Positions 1 to 7,149 of a DNA stretch of 49,940 nt are shown piece after piece; within the stretch, counting starts at the first letter, position 1; each line of letters opens with the position of its first letter. The translations under genes were made by a program, and so were the position numbers. Below the pieces are notes generated by a model. The model made no database searches and had not been told where the DNA came from. It worked only from the letters and a program-made list of their open reading frames with translations. This DNA is from Stramenopiles sp. TOSAG23-6 (Eukaryota; Sar), in the NCBI GenBank assembly GCA_900128565.1, contig LT635920.1:5001-54940 (forward strand). The letters run 5' to 3'.

Positions 1-461
1 TGTAAATATGTCAATCACTCAAAATATCTTTAATATATGCAATATGTCAACACTACATTACTAAAAAAATAAATATTGATACTTTCAAAAAGATACAGCA
101 TTATATCATTTTTTGTAACTATATAAATTACCCAGCTAATTAACATGTGCAATATGTCAACACTAAATTACTAAAAAAATAAATATTGATGCTTTCAAAA
201 AAATACATCATTATAGCAGTTTTGTAACTATATAAATTACCCCAATTTCTCGATATTTCATATGCAATATGTCACAACTAGAATAGTAAAAAAGTAAATA
301 TTGATACTTATAAAAAGACACATCATTGTAGATTTTTGTAACTAAATAAATTACATGCCCCAAAGAAAATAATGCATACAATATGTCACAACTGTACAGT
401 TAAAAAATAAATACTGCTACTATCAAAAATATATTCAATTTCTTTTTGTAATTTACAATTA
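1..461 (-). repeat. Four diverged copies of a ~110-125 bp intron-like repeat (family C)
   Basis: Read on the minus strand, four copies begin GTAATTtATAtAGTTACAAAA (the rightmost reads GTAATTGTAAATTAC), pass through AATATTTAtTTTTT and end near TGACATATTGyAT. The rightmost copy begins exactly at the end of the Cys-rich exon at 463-930, giving a phase-2 GT donor. The shared ending relates this family to the A repeats at 1-4 kb. Short linkers between copies (for example around 355-372 and 243-260) may be micro-exons of the same gene, but I cannot establish a continuous frame. The gene therefore probably continues past the left edge. Confidence 0.6.
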
Positions 462-462
462 C

Positions 463-930
463 TTTGCAGATGGGCATTTACAATCTGTCGCCAAACAGTT
501 CTCACATGCCTGTATTGCTTCATATCTAGCTTGTGGCATAATGACATTGCTTTTTTTTGATGATTCCCTGTATTTTTTTGAAGCTCTTTGTGCAGCACAG
601 TGAGCTTGAGGGCCTTGAATCTGAGGACATACATTTTTTTTTATAGCATTTTGTATTTTTGTAAAATTTCTTTGATCAACCAAAGAAAGTGACAAATCAT
701 GATGAACACCACAGACTTTCTCAAAAATATCCTTTGCTTCAGAGAGAGTATTTTTTGTAAGCAAAATCATAATTCTGATTGTCTCAAAGCATTCTGGTAA
801 GTCAACCAACACAGTATCAACAATAGCTGCGCACTTGGAATAACTATAGCTTGTTTGTATTGTTTGTATTTGATTTTGTATTTTTGCAACTGCATCGACT
901 TGTTTCCACTTTGTACAATACATATAATCA
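463..930 (-). CDS. Cys-rich exon of the WSC-containing minus-strand gene
   Basis: This is an open exon of about 155 residues. It begins near DYMYCTKWKQ and ends CENCLATDCKCPSA(K), where an apparent TAA stop is really the first bases of a GTAATTG donor belonging to the family C repeat. The start motif DYMYC matches the small upstream exons (DYLYCLGYC, DYLYCGWSC, DYTNCARLC), which supports both frame and membership in the same gene. Cysteines are frequent, as in an extracellular disulfide-bonded protein. I recognise no named domain here. The 3' splice site feeding the exon is inferred and could shift by a few bases. Confidence 0.55.
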
Positions 931-3900
931 ATGTCATACATCAAAAGTAGTTGAAATGAATATATATTGATAAATTTTTAAATTATACTACAATAGTATA
1001 TCTTGTAATGTATAAAAAATATGGTTTGCCTTTCAAATAATGTATAGAATATTTCAAAATATATCTACATGAATAAATATTATTTTTTTTTTATAGTACA
1101 TTACTATAGTATTCTTAGTTAAAAGTGTAAAAATACCCAGAACTACCTAGGCAATATGCTTTACACTTCATATAATGTACAGCATAAAACAACAATAATA
1201 CAAATAAATAAACATTGATACACTTTAAATGATTCCATTATAGTAGTATATTGTGTAATTCATGTAAAGTATTCCTCAAATGGTGTAAAACCACTAAAGC
1301 TAGAAAAGATATTCTCTCAATTATGTATACAATATGTCGAAATGATTCTACAGAAATAAGTATTCTGTTTTCATATGATAGTATTGTAGTATTTTATTTC
1401 TAAAGTACAAAATACTTGCTGCATAAACGAGCACAATTGGTATAATCTCTGTGATACATCAACAGTAGTACAAATGAATATAGATATATTTCACAAACTG
1501 TATTAAAGTTGTATATTGTGTAATGTGTATAAAATATTTTCCGAAATTTGCATGTGATAAAACATAATGTACACAATATTCCAAAATGATTTTACATGAA
1601 TAAATATTATTTTTTCAAAAGATTACATCATTATAATATTTCTGGTTAAAAGTACAAAATACCCATTGCAATAACCAAGGCAATATAGATAATCTGTGTG
1701 ATACATCAAAAGTAGTACAAATAAATATACATGGATATATTTCAACAATAAGAGTATTTTGTGTTTTGTATATAAAATATTCTCCATATTTTTTTAAATC
1801 AGAGTTTGATAACCAAAAATGTGTACAATATTTCAAAATGATTTTACATGAATAATTATTATCATTTTTGCAAAATAATATAGTACTATAGAGTATTCTT
1901 TGTGAAAAGTATAAAATACCCAGCACATTTACTACCAAAAGCATCACAATTCATATAATGTACAGTATACATCAACAATAGCAAAAATGAATATACATTG
2001 ATATACTTTAAATGATTCTATTATAATAGTATATTGTGTAATTCATGTGAAATATGATTTGACAGCTGATGTAGCACTACAATAATGCATACAATATACC
2101 AAAACAATTCTACATGAATAAATATTATTCTTCAAAAAGAGTACATGATAATAGTATTCCTTGTCAAAAGTATAACACACACATCCTTTTTGCAATAATC
2201 ACTACAATGCATGTAATGTTTGTTGATACAACAATAGTAATACAAATGAATATACATTGATATATTTCAAATAATTCCATTGTAGTAGTAAATTGTGTAA
2301 TATGTATAAAATAAATTCCAAAATGTTTTGCAAAATAGTCATTTGTAGATTTTAACAAGTAATGTATACAATATATCAAAACAATTCTACATGAATGAGT
2401 ATTATTTTTTCAAAAGATTACATCACTATAGTATTCATGATTAAAAATAGAAAATACTTTCCACAATATGTATCACAATAAACATAATATATGGTATACA
2501 TCAACAAAAGTAAAAATGAATACACATTGATATACTTTAAATGATTCAGCGATAATAGTATATTGTGTAATTCATGTAAAATATCCCCCTAATTTTTTTT
2601 TTGATGATTCATTTACTGTTTTCGATCAATAATGTATATAATATGTCAAAATGATTCTACATGAATATTCAATATTTTTTTCAAAATGTTTCATCTTATC
2701 ATAGTATTCATTGTTAAAAGTATAAAATACTGATACTCGGTGCAAGACCAGCCGCAATAAAGATAATCTGTGGAATACATCAAAAGTAGTATAAATGAAT
2801 ATACATTGATATATTTCAACAATAAGAGTATTTTGTGTAATGTATATAAAATATTTTCCCAAATTTACATCATTAGCTGGTAAGAAATAATGTATACAAT
2901 ATGTCAAAATGATTTTACATGAATAAATATTATCATTTTTCAAAATAATATAGTACTATAGAGTATTCTTTGTGAAAAGTATNAAATACNTGTCACATTT
3001 ACTACCAAAAGCATCACAATTCATATAATGTACAGTATACATCAACAATAGCAAAAATGAATATACATTGATATACTTTAAATGATTCTATTATAATAGT
3101 ATATTGTGTAATTCATGTGAAATATGATTTGACAGCTGATGTAGCACTACAATAATGCATACAATATACCAAAACAATTCTACATGAATAAATATTATTC
3201 TTCAAAAAGAGTACATGATAATAGTATTCCTTGTTAAAAGTATAAAACACTCATCTTTGCAATAATGAGTACAAGCTATATAATGTTTGTTGATACACCA
3301 ACAATAGTACAAATGAATATATATGATATATTTCAAAATTTTGCTGTAGTAGTATATTATGTAATGTATATAAAATATTCTCCAAACTTAACAAAACTTG
3401 ATTTGTTGGAATTCCCAGCTGTAGTTGAACTAGGATCTAACAAATAATCTATACAATATATCAAAATAATTCTACATGAATAAACATAATTTTTCAAAAG
3501 ATTATATTACTATAGTATTCCTTGTTAAAAGTATAAAACACGTTTTGCATATGTCTTTGCATGTCATAAAATGTATAATATACACCAACAAAACTACAAA
3601 TGAATATACATTGATATATTTCAGACAATTGAATTATTCTAGTAGTGTATTGTGTAATGTGTAGAAAGTACGCTGATTTAATAATATCACTCAACTTAAC
3701 TTCACCACCATTTTCATCCCCATCATGAATACAGTATGTCAAAATAATTCTACATGAATAAATATTATTTTTTAAAAAGATTACATTATTGTAGTATTCC
3801 TTGTTAAATATATAAAATACCCAGTACATTCTTTGAATGCTGTTGTTTCGAAAACATCCATATGCCAACTACCTCCAATTTTACAGTCTATATCTTTGCA

Positions 3901-4390
3901 CAAACCTGGAGATAAACGACCTTGGACGCATTTGTTTTGATCCATTTTCGTCTCATCTTTAAGATGTTCTTCATTTCCACACCAACATTCCGATCCAAAT
4001 TGTATTACAAATAAATGATAGGATTTAGCACTACAATGCTTATCACATTTGTCATGCGGATTTTTTTCATGTCGTAACATGTCTAATTTAGGTTTAGGAA
4101 AAACCCTTTTACGGCCTTGATCTTGATAACACCCCAAAAAATAATATTCGATATATTTCAAGTATACTCTAAATGAGTAAATAATAAAATCATATATATT
4201 GTTGTAATATTACATGTAATACATATCAAATACTGTGCATATGTTTTTGCATAACCTATTATTTTGTCTTGGTTTATTTTGTCTTGGTTGCTTTGTGCAA
4301 AAACAAGCCCCCCCTGTGCCCCAGAAATAATCGCAAGTCCAGTACATTTCACAATTGTTACAAGCTTGTTCATATTTGCAATGTTTCTGT
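463..4390 (-). CDS. Partial multi-exon gene: WSC domain plus tandem Cys-bearing micro-exons
   Basis: The gene runs leftwards on the minus strand. The recognisable exons are a Cys-rich exon at about 4247-4388, the WSC exon at 3821-4168, about ten short segments between 3.75 and 1.1 kb, and the Cys-rich exon at 463-930. The small segments alternate. One type carries Cys pairs (MTCKDICK, CTHYCKDEC, DYCKKDVC, YCDTYCGK, DYLYCGWSC, DYLYCLGYC, DYTNCARLC, CKAYCLGSS). The other reads like SNSDLKKYGE, NDYFAKHFGI or NKSSFVKFGE. All the Cys segments end in phase 2 at a GT that opens an A-type repeat, which is hard to explain by chance. WSC domains are carbohydrate-binding modules of surface or secreted proteins, so an extracellular repeat protein is likely. 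Promoter, first exon and 3' end are not identified. Confidence 0.55.
1850..2172. repeat. Near-identical segmental duplicate, copy 1 (offset 1070 bp)
   Basis: This stretch and 2920-3242 are almost base-identical, including the unique linkers, while neighbouring units are clearly diverged. The copies are displaced by exactly 1070 bp, about four 265-bp units. This indicates a recent unequal exchange or duplication of a multi-unit block. Identity decays abruptly at about 2172/3242. Confidence 0.8.
2920..3242. repeat. Near-identical segmental duplicate, copy 2 (offset 1070 bp)
   Basis: Second copy of the 1850-2172 block. It includes two single-N positions (2983 and 2990) next to the A-module donor, where the assembler could not decide, as expected inside a recent duplicate. 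Confidence 0.8.
3821..4168 (-). CDS. WSC-domain exon
   Basis: The exon encodes a complete WSC module: YFLGCYQD at the start, then CDKHC, the FVIQFGSECWCG core, DQNKCVQG, and a GGSWHMDVFET end. Cysteine spacing and the ECWCG signature are diagnostic. WSC modules bind glycans in cell-wall sensors and secreted proteins. The acceptor is CATTTAG and the exon ends ...ECTG at a phase-2 GTATTTTATA donor that opens an A-type repeat. This is the firmest evidence that the surrounding repeats are introns. Confidence 0.8.
4247..4388 (-). CDS. Cys-rich exon upstream of the WSC exon
   Basis: After a CTACAG acceptor one frame reads HCKYEQACNNCEMY, then TCDYFWGTGGACFC and a basic tail. The Cys density resembles an extracellular disulfide module. 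It ends at GTATTTGATATG, the start of a B-like repeat. Another frame (VKCTGLAIISGAQGGLVFAQ) is also open and would give the phase-2 junction seen elsewhere, so the frame is not settled. Confidence 0.4.
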
Positions 4391-4498
4391 AGTTATGAGT
4401 ATATATTACATATTTAATTTGTAAGTACAAGTGTAACTCTAAATGTATAAAGTTACAGTATTTGATAAATATCAAGTGTTGAAGCATTTTGTTTCTTC

Positions 4499-4800
4499 TC
4501 AATCAAACACGACATTTGTAAATTTCTTCTCAAACAAACACTACATTTGTAGATTTATGTTCAAACAAGCACTACACTTGTAGATTTATGCTCAAACAAG
4601 CACTACATTTGTAGATTTCTTCTCAAACAAACACGACATTTGTAAATTTCTTCTCAAACAAGCAAGCACTACATTTGTAGATTTATGCTCTAAAAAAACA
4701 CTACATTTGTAGATTCATGTTCAAACAAACACTACATTTGTAGATTTCTTCTCAAACAAACACTACATTTGTAGATTTATGTTCAAAACAAAGACTTCAA
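4499..4800. repeat. Minisatellite, ~31-bp unit, about ten copies
   Basis: Consecutive units read like caaacaaacactacatttg followed by tagattt and either atgtt or cttct. Variants alternate, and one unit carries an extra caag. The unit length is not a multiple of three and no frame stays open, so it is non-coding. It lies just upstream of the Cys-rich exon of the minus-strand gene, probably in an intron or the 5' flank. Confidence 0.85.
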
Positions 4801-5279
4801 CTGTAGATTTGTATCGAATTGTGCAGACAAAGTAATATTCGTAAAATATCTACTCTTCTTCTATTATAAACCTTAAATGGGTTTACGTTTACTTCTAAAG
4901 TATAATCCAACGTATAATGAATACACTTTGAATTCTAACGTTTACTTGAAAAGTTGCAAGTGTGTCCCTCGACTCATAGATTCATAGTACCCACATGTGA
5001 GTAAAATGAGTTGCTTCTTCGACGCGGACTTTACAAAACATGTCTACGCCAAACACACATATAAACATACACATATACATAATATGTACACATTCTTCTA
5101 TTGACGACAAATTGTATATATTATAATATCTTTGTATTCTACTTTGGCTTATACAAACCTTTGAGAAATATCGGCAAGACATTTGTTGCTCTATTTCAAT
5201 CCTGCGACTACTTTTCCAGTTAATCCATAAAATACCTCTTCAAATCAATAATATACTAAAACAATCTTTTGGATTCGGG
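4801..5279. other. AT-rich stretch with no supported gene
   Basis: A 66-codon minus-strand frame exists at 4982-5182 but has no recognisable features. I see no RNA gene and no further intron-family copy here. Confidence 0.5.
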
Positions 5280-5306
5280 AAATAATGTTTACAATATGTT
5301 GTGACT

Positions 5307-5510
5307 TACCTTTTGAAAGATGATCAAAGCAATATGACTCAATATGTGTAAAGTGTACAAGGTTTTACAAGTAGGATACTGTAATATAGTTGCCGTATCC
5401 AAAATCCAAAAAGATTTGTTTCCGGCAAAATTTTCATCGTCCGTTAAAATTATCGTTATAGATAAAGCAGTTTTGTGACATCCGACATAATAGAAAAAAA
5501 AATTGTACAA
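5307..5510 (-). CDS. Possible first exon of an unidentified minus-strand gene
   Basis: An open frame starts at ATG 5510 (MYNFFFYYVGCHKTALSI) and runs into a good donor, AAAG|GTAAGTC. The sequence right after the donor (CACAACATATTGTAAACATT) resembles the 3' part of the intron families at 1-4 kb. It could be the 5' exon of the WSC gene, with a weakly hydrophobic N-terminus. Composition gives little support and homology is unknown. Confidence 0.25.
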
Positions 5511-5653
5511 TTTTTTTTAAATTTTTTTTATTCTTTTCATCATTGTCCTTAAAAATGTTCAAAAAAAAATCAATCCCATCATATAAAATACACCACAAGA
5601 TGAATCCCCACATTTAAATCTCTTTTGTAAAACAACTTCATTAAAACAAAATA

Positions 5654-6820
5654 TTAAAATTCTACGTCACAATGAAATCNTTTTTTTTTCTTTTTTGCTT
5701 TTTTTGCTGCTTTTTTCTCAGCTGCAATTCTTTTTTCTTCTTCAAGTCGAAGTCGTTCATCTTCTCTTTCTTTCTGTTCTGCTTCTTTACGCTTTTGTTC
5801 AGCTTCAGCTGCTTGACGTCTCATTTCAAGTCGAGCTTGTTTTTGTTCTTCAATCCATGCAGCTTCACTTTCTTGTTTTGCTTTTGCTTTATCTTGCTTG
5901 TGTTTTTCAAGTTTTTCTTTCTTTGCTAAAAGTCGATTTTGTTTTATAGAACGCATTTTTTCATTTCGATCACTCTTGTTTTCATCCACTCTTTGGCCTA
6001 TTGCAATGACATCATCAAGTTGTATCATTGATTCATCAATATTTAGAATGATTAAAGTTGTATTTTCAACCATTGCATTAGCAAGGATATGTCCACCATT
6101 TGCACCAAGTGATGTATTTTGCAAATTAAGAAATGTTAAAGTTTTGTTTTTCACTAGTGAATTTCCAATTTTTGTAATGCCATGATAATCTAATTCTCCA
6201 TTTGATAAAGAATTATCACTGACATCCAAATATTGTAAAGTTGAATTATAAAGTAGTGCATCTCCAATAGCTTCTGCTGTAGCTGGACCAAACATATTTT
6301 CAGATAACTCAAGTTTAATTAAAGTTTTGTTTCTTGATAGGAAATTACCAACTAAAATTCCTACCTCATCAGATAACATATTTCTACACAAATCTAAACT
6401 TCGTAAACCAACCTGCACAGGAAGATTCTTCATTACATATCGAGATAAAACAGGCGTAATACGTAATTTTGCATCAGATGGACATTCATTTACTTGAGCA
6501 AGAGTCAACCACTGCTTAATATCAGGTCTCTTTGCTAGTGCATCTCCTTCTTCAAGAGCATCGCGTTCTGACTTTCTTTTTTCTGCAGCAAGGAGAGCCT
6601 CACGATTTTTCTGGTCCGCCAGTTTTTTTAAACGATCATCTTCCATAGACATTGCCTCCGTATATTCATCATCAAATAATTTCTGTAGAGTTTCCACATC
6701 TTGTTGACGGAATCCTTTTGGTTCGAGTCCCCGTGCCAAGAGTTCTTTTCTCAATTCTTGACTATTTAATTGTTGTGCATCCTGTTGCACAGGTGCTCCA
6801 CTAGAATCATGTTTAGGCAT
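5654..6820 (-). CDS. Leucine-rich-repeat protein with charged coiled-coil tail
   Basis: About 388 residues. The N-terminal 20-60 region (ELRKELLARGLEPKGFRQQD) looks SAP- or SAP-like-helical. Residues 75-100 are a charged helix. Residues 125-285 hold RNase-inhibitor-type LRRs (LRSLDLCRNMLSDEVG, LIKLELSENMFGPATAEAIG, LQYLDVSDNSLSNG, LTFLNLQNTSLGANGG). From about 290 a long K/E/R/Q-rich coiled coil ends in a poly-lysine stretch. RI-type LRRs with coiled coils are common in ciliary and cytoskeletal scaffolds. That role is inference, and I cannot assign an orthologue. An N at 5680 in the A-run makes the last residues (FHCDVEF) uncertain, and the frame could end earlier. Divergently paired with the ARL13B-like gene. 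Confidence 0.8.
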   Translation of the reverse strand: MPKHDSSGAPVQQDAQQLNSQELRKELLARGLEPKGFRQQDVETLQKLFDDEYTEAMSMEDDRLKKLADQKNREALLAAEKRKSERDALEEGDALAKRPDIKQWLTLAQVNECPSDAKLRITPVLSRYVMKNLPVQVGLRSLDLCRNMLSDEVGILVGNFLSRNKTLIKLELSENMFGPATAEAIGDALLYNSTLQYLDVSDNSLSNGELDYHGITKIGNSLVKNKTLTFLNLQNTSLGANGGHILANAMVENTTLIILNIDESMIQLDDVIAIGQRVDENKSDRNEKMRSIKQNRLLAKKEKLEKHKQDKAKAKQESEAAWIEEQKQARLEMRRQAAEAEQKRKEAEQKEREDERLRLEEEKRIAAEKKAAKKAKKKKKXFHCDVEF

Positions 6821-7149
6821 AATATATAATATTTGATATTGAAATATCCTTTATATCCGACAATGTATATATTCAGCAATGTATCTAGCCAACAATGTAT
6901 CTAGCCCAACAATGTATAAATGAATTTATACTTTTGGTAAGATTATAGTATTCTTGACTGATACTACTATATCTCGCACAAGTCTCAATTCTGTAACGGC
7001 GATTTTTGCAAATCTTTGAAGTAACGTCTTGATATATATAACTATAAGCACACTTTTTTAAACACAAAAGTCGTAAAAGAGTTTCTCACGTTGACATTGC
7101 TTGGGATTCATTGAGTTTTAAAGGTAATTAAGCCTGGAAATTGCCAATA
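6821..7149. promoter_or_regulatory. Divergent intergenic region, LRR gene / ARL13B-like gene
   Basis: This 329-bp spacer must hold both promoters. Around 6858-6916 the motif caatgtat is repeated four times (caatgtatatattcag, caatgtatctagcc, caatgtatctagccc, caatgtataaatg). I see no TATA-box arrangement I would defend. Confidence 0.4.

Larger units (their letters stand above)
1010..3810 (-). repeat. Tandem array of ~265-bp exon/intron units (A and B intron-like repeats)
   Basis: About ten units follow one another, each with two related ~100-bp modules separated by 25-60 bp unique linkers. Read on the minus strand, module A begins GTATTTTATACTTTTAACAA and ends near TGACATATTGTATACATTA. Module B begins ATATTTTATAyACATTACAC and ends near TTGATGTATACtrTACATTA. 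A always starts with GT. B usually starts with AT. The linkers carry the phase-consistent peptide segments described for the host gene, so A and B behave as introns that were amplified together with their exons. Confidence 0.7.

Noticed and set aside
386-634. 82-codon minus-strand frame
   Set aside because: It overlaps the better-supported Cys-rich exon in another frame and has no domain signal.
1-3800. CRISPR array
   Set aside because: Units are diverged, ~100-265 bp, in a eukaryotic gene, and lack the short direct repeat/spacer pattern.
1615-3868. Long minus-strand frames (for example 2626-2943, 3494-3868) as intact genes
   Set aside because: They read through the repeated A and B modules, giving recurring peptides such as YFIYIT. 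Phase-consistent GT borders and Cys linkers fit an exon/intron array better.
1-5650. Integrated viral or retrotransposon remnant
   Set aside because: No reverse transcriptase, integrase, capsid or LTR-like sequence is visible. The repeats are too short and lie in a gene-like phase pattern.
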